A stretch of 58,454 nt of DNA from contig CACFTI010000011.1 of NCBI GenBank assembly GCA_902569115.1, positions 1-58,454 of the forward strand, given 5' to 3'. Numbering within the stretch: position 1 is the first letter of the stretch; the number at the start of each line of letters is the position of its first letter. The DNA is from an uncultured Verrucomicrobiota bacterium (GTDB taxonomy: Bacteria > Verrucomicrobiota > Verrucomicrobiia > Opitutales > Seribacteraceae). The position numbers and the translations under genes are program-made. Positions 9,198 through 17,971 of the stretch are shown piece by piece. A model generated the notes under the pieces. The model saw only the letters and a program-made list of their open reading frames with translations. It was not told the DNA's origin and did no database searches.

Positions 9198-10025
9198 TCA
9201 AAAGAAAGGGTTGTGCTTTTTCTCCCAAACAACCTTTGTTAACGGGCCATGACCAGGACAAAGAATTGTGCCTTCAGGAAGGGAAAGGATTTTTTCTCTA
9301 TTTGTATGTAGAGCATCCGTATATGATATCATCCCGCCACCCATTGATCCGGCAAAAACCGCATCACCAACAATCGCTAGGGGTTTCTCGAAACCTTTAA
9401 TCACATAGGTAATGCCGCCCAATGCGTGCCCATGTGTGTGTAGTGCACTCAACGAAAGTCCATCAACCCTATGCTCAAAACCTTCTCTAATGGAAGTACA
9501 TCCATCAATGGATTCCAATTCATGCACATACACCGAGGGATTCCCTGCCCCTTGTCTTAAATCATCAAGGCAAGCGATATGATCGCGATGGGTATGAGTA
9601 AGGAATATCGCGTCCACATGTAAACTTCTCTCTTCGATAAAATTCAAGATTGGTTCCGCTGAAGGACCCGAGTCAAATACCCATGCATTTTTCGACTCTC
9701 TATGCCAAGCCACATACACATTCACATGCATATCACCGAAGGGCAGATTAAACTGTTGCAAGCAATCAACATTTAATGGAGTAGGGTGCCATTCCCTATT
9801 AGCAGAAGCCAATAGATTGCTCCCATCCAGATTGAGTTCTTTAGCCATTGAAAATATCAAATCTTCATCAACTCCACCAGATAGGATGAATTCAATTTGT
9901 GCCTTTTCGCACTTAACCCGTTTAGCCATTTCATTTTTACCAATCCCAAGCCCTCGCATTGCTTTACCAAGAATATCTTGATGTAAGTCTTCGAGTTGAA
10001 TCTTTCCTATTTCACCAAACTGCAT
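9198..10025 (-). CDS. Metallo-beta-lactamase-fold hydrolase with N-terminal helical (HTH-like) extension
   Basis: The central HTHRDH motif, a later His (HTHGHALGG), an Asp in VGDAVFAG and a final CPGHGP form the metal-binding set of the glyoxalase-II-like metallo-beta-lactamase family. The first about 60 residues contain a segment (GKAMRGLGIGKNEMAKRVKCEK onward, ending in MAKELNL) that looks like an XRE-type helix-turn-helix, unusual for this enzyme class. I chose the ATG at 10025 over a TTG at 10040. The start is only 21 bases from the divergent GT4 gene. The substrate is unknown; a thioester or small-molecule hydrolase is likely. Confidence 0.8.
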   Translation of the reverse strand: MQFGEIGKIQLEDLHQDILGKAMRGLGIGKNEMAKRVKCEKAQIEFILSGGVDEDLIFSMAKELNLDGSNLLASANREWHPTPLNVDCLQQFNLPFGDMHVNVYVAWHRESKNAWVFDSGPSAEPILNFIEERSLHVDAIFLTHTHRDHIACLDDLRQGAGNPSVYVHELESIDGCTSIREGFEHRVDGLSLSALHTHGHALGGITYVIKGFEKPLAIVGDAVFAGSMGGGMISYTDALHTNREKILSLPEGTILCPGHGPLTKVVWEKKHNPFF

Positions 10026-10046
10026 TATTTCTAATTTCAAGGATTA

Positions 10047-11144
10047 ATGAATAATTCAAATAGAAAAAAACTTTTTATTGTTAGAAGAGAGTCTGGCGGA
10101 ATTGGGGGTGCGGAAAAAGTAGCCCATCGTTTTGTTAAGGCATTTTCCAAACATTTTGATACTGAATTAATCCATGCAGGGAAAAGTATCAATGGGATGC
10201 GAATCCAAGGCACTAAAGGACCCAGCTGGTTAAGATGCCTGCGATTTGCAAAGAGTACTCGTAAATTCTTAAAAAAGCAAGAAGGTGCACTCGTTCTTAG
10301 TATGGAAAGAGGGGTTCCGGGAACCATTTATAGGGCAGGGGATGGAGTCCATTTAGTCTGGCAAAAATATAAGTACTCCAATGGATTAAGAAAGACCCTT
10401 AACCCGATGAATATAATTCTGCCCTCTTTAGAAAAAATATCGGTAGAAAAATCTCAGTTTGTAGTAGCAAACTCGAAACTTATTCAAAATCAGCTTCACA
10501 TCCATTACCCCGAGATTCCCGAAGATAAATTTTCTGTAATTTATAATGGTTACGATACGACGATTTTCAGACAAGTAAAAGAACAGGAAAAATCAGAACT
10601 TCGCCAAAAGTGGAACATCTCAAATGATAACTTGAACCTTCTTTTTTCTGGAAGCGGTTGGGACAGGAAGGGTTTAAGCTTGGTTTTCGAAATTGCCAGT
10701 AAACTAAGTACAAGAGGTTTGGCTGTAAAAGTCTGGATAGGTGGCCGAGGCAACAAGGAAGAGTATAAATCTATCGCCCTGAAGCTTGGTATAACCACTA
10801 AAGTTGAGTTTCTTGGACCTTTAGAAAACATTCAAGAACTATATCAAACCTGCGATTACATGATATTACCGACTAAGTACGATGCGTTTTCTAACAGTTG
10901 CTTGGAAGCACTCTCATGTGGATGCCGTGTAATAACCACAAATCAAAACGGTGCCTCAGAATTGATTAATGAATCTAACGGACTAGCTATCGATTATCAC
11001 GAGTCTAATTACTGCGAAAAAGCCGCGGATCACTTGGCTTCATACTCAAAAAATAAATCAACATTTGACTCTCGTGATTATGAAAATTTTTACGGAGAAG
11101 ACCGTGAAATCAATCAGTATTTCAAGTTATTGAATCTAGCCTAA
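10047..11144 (+). CDS. GT4 family glycosyltransferase, WaaG-like
   Basis: This is a 365-residue GT-B fold enzyme. The N-terminal RRESGGIGGAEKVAHRF acceptor loop, the segment YRAGDGVH around residue 95, VVANSKLIQNQL and the VIYNGYD motif recall WaaG (LPS core glucosyltransferase I). The C-terminal GSGWDRKGLSLVFEIA and ALSCGCRVITTNQNGASELI motifs bind the nucleotide sugar. The most likely role is addition of a hexose to the heptose of the LPS inner core, together with the WaaC- and WaaF-like enzymes in this locus. The 3' end overlaps the convergent FkbM-type gene by 9 bases. Confidence 0.85.
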   Translation: MNNSNRKKLFIVRRESGGIGGAEKVAHRFVKAFSKHFDTELIHAGKSINGMRIQGTKGPSWLRCLRFAKSTRKFLKKQEGALVLSMERGVPGTIYRAGDGVHLVWQKYKYSNGLRKTLNPMNIILPSLEKISVEKSQFVVANSKLIQNQLHIHYPEIPEDKFSVIYNGYDTTIFRQVKEQEKSELRQKWNISNDNLNLLFSGSGWDRKGLSLVFEIASKLSTRGLAVKVWIGGRGNKEEYKSIALKLGITTKVEFLGPLENIQELYQTCDYMILPTKYDAFSNSCLEALSCGCRVITTNQNGASELINESNGLAIDYHESNYCEKAADHLASYSKNKSTFDSRDYENFYGEDREINQYFKLLNLA

Positions 11145-11936
11145 TTTCTTGATCCAAAAAACATCTACCTGCCTAGTTTCGCAAATCAATGAATCAAGGT
11201 CGATTTCTTCTAACTTCCCATGCATTAATAATTTTGGCACAAACTCAAGATTGGCCATGAAATGGACTAATTCAGTGGCATGAGATGGTTCGGGGTACAA
11301 GTGTGGGGAAAATTCCATCATGACCATAGGGCAGTATTTGAGAATATTCATAGCTCCCCGCAGTGCATAAAATTCATAACCTTCAATATCGATCTTAATA
11401 AATTTAACTCTCGAGTGAAGCTCGGCGTCTAGGAATTGATCCAAGCAAACAGCACTCACATCTATTTTTTTTGCATTTTTTTGTGGCAGTAGTGAATGCC
11501 TTCCACGATTTTTTTCGGGATACTTGTACAAGCTGAGAGTTTCGCTTTTATCAGAAGCCGCTTTATTGAAAGCTTTTACATTTGAACAATCGTTTTTCGT
11601 TACATTGAATTTTAATAGTTCAAAATTATTTGGATCTGGTTCAAAGGCGAATACGAGAGAACCGCTCTCGGAAACCCGATTAAGCAATACTGAGTACCAA
11701 CCAAGGTTGGCCCCTATATCTACAGCAATATCCTCATCGCCCAGTTTTATAGTCTCTTGAAGGAATTTACTGTTTTCGGGTTCATGCATGCCATATTTGT
11801 ATAAATGCCTCCCCAGAACATCCTTAGGGGAGGATTTTAAATAGGCATTAAGGAAATTGCACCTCGCAACAACAAATTTCTTACTGAGAAGAAATCTAAG
11901 GAGTATGAATGAAATGCTCCTAAGTGTACGGTTCAA
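11136..11936 (-). CDS. FkbM-family methyltransferase
   Basis: The 266-residue protein has the SAM-binding motif AVDIGANLGWYSVLL, followed by FAFEPDPNNFELLKFN, and the FkbM-typical FIKIDIEGYEFYALRGA segment. FkbM enzymes O-methylate sugars or natural products; in a glycan locus a sugar O-methyltransferase is the best guess. The start used is a TTG at 11936, because no nearer ATG leaves the fold intact, so the exact start is uncertain. The neighbours are glycosyltransferases. Confidence 0.85.
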   Translation of the reverse strand: MNRTLRSISFILLRFLLSKKFVVARCNFLNAYLKSSPKDVLGRHLYKYGMHEPENSKFLQETIKLGDEDIAVDIGANLGWYSVLLNRVSESGSLVFAFEPDPNNFELLKFNVTKNDCSNVKAFNKAASDKSETLSLYKYPEKNRGRHSLLPQKNAKKIDVSAVCLDQFLDAELHSRVKFIKIDIEGYEFYALRGAMNILKYCPMVMMEFSPHLYPEPSHATELVHFMANLEFVPKLLMHGKLEEIDLDSLICETRQVDVFWIKKLG

Positions 11937-12007
11937 ATAATTTAACTTTGAAAAATTTTCGTTTAACTCTTACTTAAGCAAACAAAAGATGATTGAATAA
12001 GTAAAGA

Positions 12008-13057
12008 TTGAAAAAGAAATACATTACACCTCGAACGCTTCATATAACTGACGGTGACCGAAAATTTATTCCTGAATTAATTGAATTTTTCAAAGAATTT
12101 TTCGATTACAGCAAACACGATTTCATTGTCTTATCCAGATTTCCCGAGAGAAAGATTGAGGATCTTAAGTACTTTTGTACAAAAAATAAAAATACACCTT
12201 CTGAATTAGATAAGATAATTGCAAACTACAATAAGATAGTAATACATGGTCTTTTAGATTTTTATCTCGTTCGTTGCCTCCTCAAGGTAAATCTAGATTT
12301 CAGTAGGACATATTGGTTATTATGGGGAGGAGATGTCTATTGCTATCGCAATGAAAAAGGAAGACTTAGGAGGATGTACAGGAATTTCGTTAGGAAAGCT
12401 CTAATCTCGAAATTACAGCACGCTGGGTCATTAATTAGAGGAGGTGTAGATCTTTCACGAGACTGGTATGGTTTCCGTGGTAGTTACCATGAATGTATGG
12501 GGTATGTTAGTAACACAATCAATCTCAATACAAAGTTACATAAAAGAATAGCTTTTTTTAAGAAACACACGGTAATTATTGGTAATTCTGGTTATGAATC
12601 TAATTTTCACAAAGAAATTTTTAACTTATTAAAAAAACAAAGTAATGAAATTAAAGTAATATGTCCATTGGCATACGGAAACCAAAATTATATTGATGAA
12701 ATAATTAGTTTAGGGACGAAACTTTTTAAAAAAAATTTTACCCCACTATTAAATTACTTACCTCTGAACGAATATTATTCTACTCTAAGTGGAGTAGATT
12801 CGGGTATATTTGCTCATGACAGAGAACAAGGTACAGGCAATGTAATTCCATTACTTGGAATGGGTAAAAAAGTTTATCTTCGGACCACAACCACTCAATG
12901 GAATACATATTTAAATCTTGGACTCAAAATTTTTGATTATAAAGATTTCGGACTTCATGAAATAAGTAAAAGCGATCAACAACAAAACATTGAAATCGTC
13001 AGTAAATATTTTTGCAAAGAAAACTTAGCTAAACAGTACGAATTAATGTTAACTTAA
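12008..13057 (+). CDS. WecF/RffT-like (GT56) 4-acetamido-4,6-dideoxygalactose transferase
   Basis: The 349-residue protein has features of TDP-Fuc4NAc:lipid-linked disaccharide transferase: THLH-like start HITDGDRKFIPELIEF, a central WLLWGGDVY, a glycine/asparagine motif IIGNSGYESNFHKE, a VICPLAYGN segment and a late FAHDREQGTGNVIPLL. In enterobacteria WecF adds Fuc4NAc when building enterobacterial common antigen. A WecE-like transaminase follows convergently, 23 bases away, which supports the substrate. The start codon is TTG at 12008. The gene is clearly AT-rich compared with the flanking housekeeping genes, hinting at transfer. Confidence 0.82.
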   Translation: MKKKYITPRTLHITDGDRKFIPELIEFFKEFFDYSKHDFIVLSRFPERKIEDLKYFCTKNKNTPSELDKIIANYNKIVIHGLLDFYLVRCLLKVNLDFSRTYWLLWGGDVYCYRNEKGRLRRMYRNFVRKALISKLQHAGSLIRGGVDLSRDWYGFRGSYHECMGYVSNTINLNTKLHKRIAFFKKHTVIIGNSGYESNFHKEIFNLLKKQSNEIKVICPLAYGNQNYIDEIISLGTKLFKKNFTPLLNYLPLNEYYSTLSGVDSGIFAHDREQGTGNVIPLLGMGKKVYLRTTTTQWNTYLNLGLKIFDYKDFGLHEISKSDQQQNIEIVSKYFCKENLAKQYELMLT

Positions 13058-13079
13058 TAGCCGAACTTTTTCTGCATCA

Positions 13080-14216
13080 TTATTGATTAATTATTTTTTT
13101 AATTTCACTGACAACACCATCAGCTTTTAGTCCCATTCCAACCCATATGGGAAGTCTAATTAGTTGTTTAGCGATGTATTCTGTAATAATTAGTTCTTCA
13201 GAAACTCTTCCGTATTTGAGACCGGCGGGTGAAGAATGAAGCGGGGTGTAGTGGAAAACGCAATTTATTGATGATTTTAACATATCTGCAATAAATCTTC
13301 TTCGATCAAATACATCTTTTAAAATAATATAAAACAAATGAGCATTGTGGGTACAGTTTTTCGGAATAATCGGCAACCTTAAGCTCCCACTCTTTTCAAG
13401 GTCAGAAAGTTGAGATTTATACTTATTCCATATTGCTAACCGAGAATCTGTTATTGATTTAGTTTTCTTGAGTTGAGGGTACAGGAAGGCTGCAATTATC
13501 TCCCCCGGTAAATATGAGGATCCTAGGTCAACCCATTCATATTTTTCGACCAGCCCAAGACTAAAACTCTCCCTATTTGTACCTTTTTCCCAAATAAGTT
13601 TAGCTCTATCAATAAAATTTTCATCATTAACAAGAAGTGCTCCGCCTTCACCCGAAATAACATTTTTGGTTTCATGAAAACTTAAACATCCTAAATGCCC
13701 CATTGAACCAAGATGCTTTTCTTTATAGTATGCAGAAACTCCTTGCGCAGCATCTTCGACAACATAAATATTAGATGTTTGCGCAATTGATAAAATTTTA
13801 TCCATTTCAGCAGCGACTCCAGCGTAATGAACCACTACAATAGCTACTGTATTTCCGGTTATAGCTGCCTCAATTTTTTCTTCATCAATATTTAAAGTAT
13901 CTTCTCTTATATCAACCCAAACAATAGTTGCCCCCCGTAAAGCAAACGCGTTTGCAGTAGAGACAAAAGTATAAGAGGGCATGATTACTTCATCACCTTG
14001 TTTTATGTCCAAAAGAAGAGCAGCCATCTCAAGGGCAGCAGTACAAGAATGGGTAAGAAAAGCTTTTTTGGATTTGGTGAAGGACTCTAAATGCTCATGG
14101 CAAAGCTTGGTGTAGTCACCATTACCAGCAAGCTGCCCTTTTTTGTGCGCATCTGAAATACTACCTAGTTCTTCACCTGTTAGGTACGGAAGATTGAATG
14201 GAATCTCTTCGGTCAA
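13080..14216 (-). CDS. wecE: dTDP-4-amino-4,6-dideoxygalactose transaminase (WecE/RffA-like)
   Basis: The 378-residue protein is a DegT/DnrJ/EryC1/StrS-family PLP aminotransferase. Its N-terminal IPFNLPYLTGEEL, the THSCTAALEMAALLLDI and MPSYTFVSTANAFALRGA segments, and SFHETKNVISGEGGA (Lys of the PLP Schiff base) are those of WecE. WecE converts dTDP-4-keto-6-deoxyglucose to dTDP-4-amino-4,6-dideoxygalactose. The start is a TTG at 14216. It leads or belongs to a minus-strand run (13080-19450) with WbqC-like, NeuD/PglD-like and methyltransferase genes. Confidence 0.92.
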   Translation of the reverse strand: MTEEIPFNLPYLTGEELGSISDAHKKGQLAGNGDYTKLCHEHLESFTKSKKAFLTHSCTAALEMAALLLDIKQGDEVIMPSYTFVSTANAFALRGATIVWVDIREDTLNIDEEKIEAAITGNTVAIVVVHYAGVAAEMDKILSIAQTSNIYVVEDAAQGVSAYYKEKHLGSMGHLGCLSFHETKNVISGEGGALLVNDENFIDRAKLIWEKGTNRESFSLGLVEKYEWVDLGSSYLPGEIIAAFLYPQLKKTKSITDSRLAIWNKYKSQLSDLEKSGSLRLPIIPKNCTHNAHLFYIILKDVFDRRRFIADMLKSSINCVFHYTPLHSSPAGLKYGRVSEELIITEYIAKQLIRLPIWVGMGLKADGVVSEIKKIINQ

Positions 14217-14221
14217 TTGAG

Positions 14222-14899
14222 TCAGAGTAAAAAATTTTTGTAGTCGTTATTTACACAGAAAAGTAAGTCTAAGATACTTACATTATGCTCAAACGGAGGA
14301 TAAATTTGGGGGTACTGTGAATAAAAACTATAGTCCATCCACTCGATTTCGATATTTTCCTCCTGGAACATTTTTATATCAATATAGTTCCTTGCACTGG
14401 GACCAGACAAGTAGGTCGTAGCATTCAATTGCTTACAAATTTGAACCAACCTACTAGTTTTACATCCCGAACTAGGAAACATAGTGCTATCCAAGATATT
14501 TGTATCAAACTTAAGAATATTTGATATAAGAGAAATTAAACTTCTATTAATTTCTGAAAGAAATGATTCACTACCTTTGAGGTAAAATTCCTCAAAAACC
14601 GAGCCAAACATTTCAAAACCAACTTGCCTTCCATAATTTTCTTTAATTGTTGACCAGTGCTTTTTCCTCCAAATCTGATTAGCTACTTCAGTTTCACTAA
14701 TTCTTTGAGAAGAGGATTTTACAGAAACAGGTATCGTTAACCACTTAACGCCTTGATTGGTTTTAATTTTGTTGCGGTTCCTCCAATCATTTTTTGTGTA
14801 CTGCACTTCGTCATAAATGACAAAACAATCTGACTTATTTATGATGTCAAAATAACCTTTCCAGGGAATGTAGTTTGATTGAAGGATCGATACTACCAT
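14222..14899 (-). CDS. WbqC-family protein
   Basis: The 225-residue protein opens with VSILQSNYIPWKGYFDIIN, the signature start of the WbqC family. It continues with FVIYDEVQYTKNDWRNRNKIK and LTIPV, then GPSARNYID, all conserved in this group. WbqC-like proteins occur in O-antigen and amino-sugar loci, and their biochemical role is not firmly known (an acyl- or sugar-modifying role has been proposed). The start codon overlaps the stop of the upstream NeuD/PglD-like gene by one base, so they are coupled. The WecE-like gene follows 5 bases later. Confidence 0.9.
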   Translation of the reverse strand: MVVSILQSNYIPWKGYFDIINKSDCFVIYDEVQYTKNDWRNRNKIKTNQGVKWLTIPVSVKSSSQRISETEVANQIWRKKHWSTIKENYGRQVGFEMFGSVFEEFYLKGSESFLSEINRSLISLISNILKFDTNILDSTMFPSSGCKTSRLVQICKQLNATTYLSGPSARNYIDIKMFQEENIEIEWMDYSFYSQYPQIYPPFEHNVSILDLLFCVNNDYKNFLL

Positions 14900-15531
14900 T
14901 AAATCACATTAAGTTTATCTACAAATTTAAAAGGGTTTCCTACTACCTTTTTATTAGAAGGAATATTTGATGAAATAAGCGATCCCGCACCGACGATAAC
15001 ATCATCCCCCAAGACTACATTGTTGGATATGATTGAACCAGCACCAATAAAACATCTTTCACCAATTTTCACATCACCGCAGATAGTAACATTTGGGCCG
15101 ATAAAAGAACAATTTCCGATTTCTGAATCATGGCATAAAATTGACCCTGTATTTAAAACGCAACAAATTCCAACCTGAGAATCATTGTCAACAGAAACTT
15201 TAGGATAAATAAAAGAACCTAGACCAACATTTGCGTTTTCATCGACAAACGAAGACTGGTGAACAAACCCTAAAAGACATTCTTTTGGCAAGTAGTTAAT
15301 TATTTCGCTTTTTAATCTGAGATGCTTGTAACCCAAGGAGATACATACACTGGAATTTTTAACTCCAGTGATGATTTTAGTGTAATTAATAAAAGGGTTT
15401 GCGTTTATCAAACCTTGATTGCATGCAATATCATCATAGTAAGAAAACTCTAAATGCGGATATTCGCTTCTTAAGTAAGATTCAAATTGTTTACCAAGTT
15501 TACCATAACCAATAAGAATACATTCCTTCAT
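14899..15531 (-). CDS. NeuD/PglD-type sugar O/N-acyltransferase
   Basis: The 210-residue protein has an N-terminal Rossmann-like domain (ECILIGYGKLGKQF) that would bind the sugar nucleotide. Its C-terminal part is a left-handed beta-helix of hexapeptide repeats (SFIGPNVTICGDVKIGERCF and onward). This is the layout of PglD and NeuD acetyltransferases. Next to WecE it could replace WecD and N-acetylate the 4-amino sugar to give dTDP-Fuc4NAc for the WecF-like transferase. The fold is well supported; the substrate is inferred. Confidence 0.88.
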   Translation of the reverse strand: MKECILIGYGKLGKQFESYLRSEYPHLEFSYYDDIACNQGLINANPFINYTKIITGVKNSSVCISLGYKHLRLKSEIINYLPKECLLGFVHQSSFVDENANVGLGSFIYPKVSVDNDSQVGICCVLNTGSILCHDSEIGNCSFIGPNVTICGDVKIGERCFIGAGSIISNNVVLGDDVIVGAGSLISSNIPSNKKVVGNPFKFVDKLNVI

Positions 15532-15540
15532 AAAACCAAA

Positions 15541-16386
15541 TTATTTTCTCGCCGTAAAGCCTACATATTTGAACAGACTTTTGCTAAGCGGCAATGCATT
15601 TAACAAGTATTCCTCCATCACCGAAGCATGCTTAAATCTAATATCCCCATCAAAGTCCTCATTGTTAATTAGATGTCCTTGCCCCACAAACCAATGATAG
15701 AAAAAATTGATATCCGAGAACCCTACTTTTTCTAAAATTTCAGTTATTACCTCTTCCTTAAAGCCACCAAGTCTGTTTTTACCATATTCTGCATCGTTAA
15801 AAGTTTCGCAAGGAACTCCAAACTTGTTCAAAATATCTTCATCTTTGTAAGTTACCATCTCAATTTCTCTTTTAACAATTGAATGATACGAACCATCTCT
15901 TTGTAACTGGTCAATTTGGTCCCAAAAATAAAAATTGGGGTCTAAGTCAGCATAAAAGACACCACCAGTTTTTAATGCCTTAAATGCTGTTTCTATTGTT
16001 GGTTTTACATCAAAAAGATGGTGTAGGAAAGAATATCCAGTAACGAGATCAAAGGAAGATCTGTGCAGGTCAAATTTGCCAGTATCTTGGTTGTGTAAAA
16101 TTATTTTGGATGCAGAATCTATTTTAACTTTATCGAGCATTTTTTGCGTAACATCAACACCATGGATTTCATCAAAAAGATCCCTACAAATATCTATCAT
16201 GAATCCAGTACCGCAACCAAGATCTAAGAGCTTTTTCTCAGAAGTAAAATTAATTAAACTTTCAATCTTGGATCTTACTTTCTTGATATTTTCTTTTCGA
16301 AAATGAGGTTCACAGCTATTGTAATCGTCACTTAATCTGGAATGTAATTTAATGTTAGCTTCTATTACTTGAGTTTCTCTATTCAT
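15541..16386 (-). CDS. Class I SAM-dependent methyltransferase
   Basis: The 281-residue protein has the motif I sequence KKLLDLGCGTGFMIDI and motif II region IHGVDVTQKMLDKV, followed by SFDLVTGYSFLHHLFD. These are typical of class I methyltransferases of the UbiE/Methyltransf_11 or 25 groups. No substrate signature is evident. The PhyH-type dioxygenase gene ends 1 base upstream, and the NeuD/PglD-like gene begins 9 bases downstream. It probably modifies a sugar or a small acyl group of the surface glycan. Confidence 0.85.
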   Translation of the reverse strand: MNRETQVIEANIKLHSRLSDDYNSCEPHFRKENIKKVRSKIESLINFTSEKKLLDLGCGTGFMIDICRDLFDEIHGVDVTQKMLDKVKIDSASKIILHNQDTGKFDLHRSSFDLVTGYSFLHHLFDVKPTIETAFKALKTGGVFYADLDPNFYFWDQIDQLQRDGSYHSIVKREIEMVTYKDEDILNKFGVPCETFNDAEYGKNRLGGFKEEVITEILEKVGFSDINFFYHWFVGQGHLINNEDFDGDIRFKHASVMEEYLLNALPLSKSLFKYVGFTARK

Positions 16387-16387
16387 T

Positions 16388-17158
16388 TCATTCAGCTTTT
16401 TGTTTATATTTTCTCATTTCGTATGGAACATAGTATTCTTCGTAATTTGCAGGAACTTGTGCAAAAAAGCCTAGCTTTTGTAGAACTCTTTCAGAGGCAT
16501 TACTCATGTCTAAGTGACTTAGAGCACGCGGGATATCAATTCTTTGCTTCATGTATGGTCTGCAAACATTCATGGTTAATGCATGCCTCCACGATGATGT
16601 ATGGTTTTCACCACCTCTGTGCCACAATCTTGCATTGAAAAACCACACCGACCCTGCCTTAGCAATAAGTCTAACAGACTTTTGGGTGAACTCTTCTTCA
16701 GGAGGAGGATCTTGACGATTGTGAGAAAATGGCAAGTAATATGTAGCACCATTCTCTTCCGTAAAATCGTCGAGCAATATAGTTGCACCAAGATTGGTAA
16801 TATAATTCGGAATTATTCTAGGACAATCTACATGAATACGCCTTGAAAAATTAGTCTTTCCTGGTGGCATTGATGAAGATGTGTATGCATAAAGTATACA
16901 GCCATCTCCTAATATTGTATTAAAACATTTAATCAATTTTTCGTTGTTTAAGATATCCAAGAAAAGGCCGCCATGAAGTGCACATAATAGTATCATTCCA
17001 TAATCTTTATAGTCAGTACCTTTATGATATTTTTTTTCTGTAATAATAGCATCTTCTAATTGAGATTTTATCTTTAAAATAAAGTTATCATCTAACACAT
17101 TTTCAACTATAGAAAAACCTTGATCGTTGATTTCTTGGTTAAAAATTTCGTAATCCAT
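16388..17158 (-). CDS. Phytanoyl-CoA dioxygenase (PhyH) family protein
   Basis: The 256-residue protein has the layout of a non-haem Fe(II)/2-oxoglutarate oxygenase. An H-x-D iron motif is seen in RIHVDCPR, and the distal His and 2-oxoglutarate Arg in HRGGENHTSSWRHALT. A GATYYLPFSHNRQDPPPEEE segment lies between, typical of PhyH proteins. The family hydroxylates fatty acids or small metabolites. Such genes occur in glycan and natural product clusters, where they may hydroxylate a sugar or acyl substituent. The actual substrate is unknown. Confidence 0.85.
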   Translation of the reverse strand: MDYEIFNQEINDQGFSIVENVLDDNFILKIKSQLEDAIITEKKYHKGTDYKDYGMILLCALHGGLFLDILNNEKLIKCFNTILGDGCILYAYTSSSMPPGKTNFSRRIHVDCPRIIPNYITNLGATILLDDFTEENGATYYLPFSHNRQDPPPEEEFTQKSVRLIAKAGSVWFFNARLWHRGGENHTSSWRHALTMNVCRPYMKQRIDIPRALSHLDMSNASERVLQKLGFFAQVPANYEEYYVPYEMRKYKQKAE

Positions 17159-17184
17159 ATGTGTTTTTTATAAAAGATATAATT

Positions 17185-17955
17185 TCATCCACAAGGATGA
17201 TTTGTTTTATACTTTAAGCCTAATCTCTTTTTTAAGGATCGAGTATATTTAGCAAACATCTTGAAATAAAAAATTCTATAAGAATCAAGAATGGAGAATT
17301 TCAAGTCTTTTGCCTGAAGAAATGAAAATGTGCCACTGTACACTTTCTGCATTGGATAATTATTAGCGTTTGACCAAAACTTAATTTCAGTATCACTTTT
17401 GCATCGATCTAAGTGGCAATAACGGGCGAGAAAATCTGACTTGTCGCTGTACAAAAGATTCTTCCTAAATCTGTCCAGCCACATTCTTAGTAAAGAACCA
17501 CGATGAGCATCATGTATAAAAGCACATGAAATTCTTGTCTTTTCGGAAATTTTTTTCAGCAACCATAAAGCGTCCATATCTTTAGGCCCATCGATGACAA
17601 CTACATCTCCTTCTAAAGCAATATTAGGTAATATCTTTTTAGAATCTCCAAATAAACAACATACATTATTGAGGCTGTTTAGTCTATCCAACGCAATTTT
17701 AGAATCAACATGGTCATAATCTCGTTCAAAACTGATTATTCTTAAATGAGGCAATGATTTAGCCAAAAGTAAAGTACTTTGCCCTTGCGCCCTTCCTGAC
17801 TCAATTAACTGCATCGGTTTGATGTCTCCTATCAATGCCCGAACAAAAAAGGCCTCTGACTTTAGAATTCCTCGAGGTACTCCGTCATCAATATCAGAAG
17901 TGAAACTAGTAAATTCATCGTAATATTTCTGAAAGTTCACAATTTGGGCGTCCAT
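17185..17955 (-). CDS. Class I methyltransferase-fold protein (CmcI/cephalosporin hydroxylase-like)
   Basis: The 256-residue protein has a Rossmann core with IESGRAQGQSTLLLAKSL, RIISFERDYDH, then VVVIDGPKDMDALWLL. This pattern recalls class I methyltransferase-like proteins of the Methyltransf_24 and rhamnosyl-O-methyltransferase/CmcI type. The glycine-rich loop has SGRAQG rather than the usual G-x-G-x-G, so SAM binding is not certain. It lies in a run of similar genes in the glycan locus. A sugar O-methyltransferase is plausible. Confidence 0.65.
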   Translation of the reverse strand: MDAQIVNFQKYYDEFTSFTSDIDDGVPRGILKSEAFFVRALIGDIKPMQLIESGRAQGQSTLLLAKSLPHLRIISFERDYDHVDSKIALDRLNSLNNVCCLFGDSKKILPNIALEGDVVVIDGPKDMDALWLLKKISEKTRISCAFIHDAHRGSLLRMWLDRFRKNLLYSDKSDFLARYCHLDRCKSDTEIKFWSNANNYPMQKVYSGTFSFLQAKDLKFSILDSYRIFYFKMFAKYTRSLKKRLGLKYKTNHPCG

Positions 17956-17971
17956 TAATTTAATTTATTCA

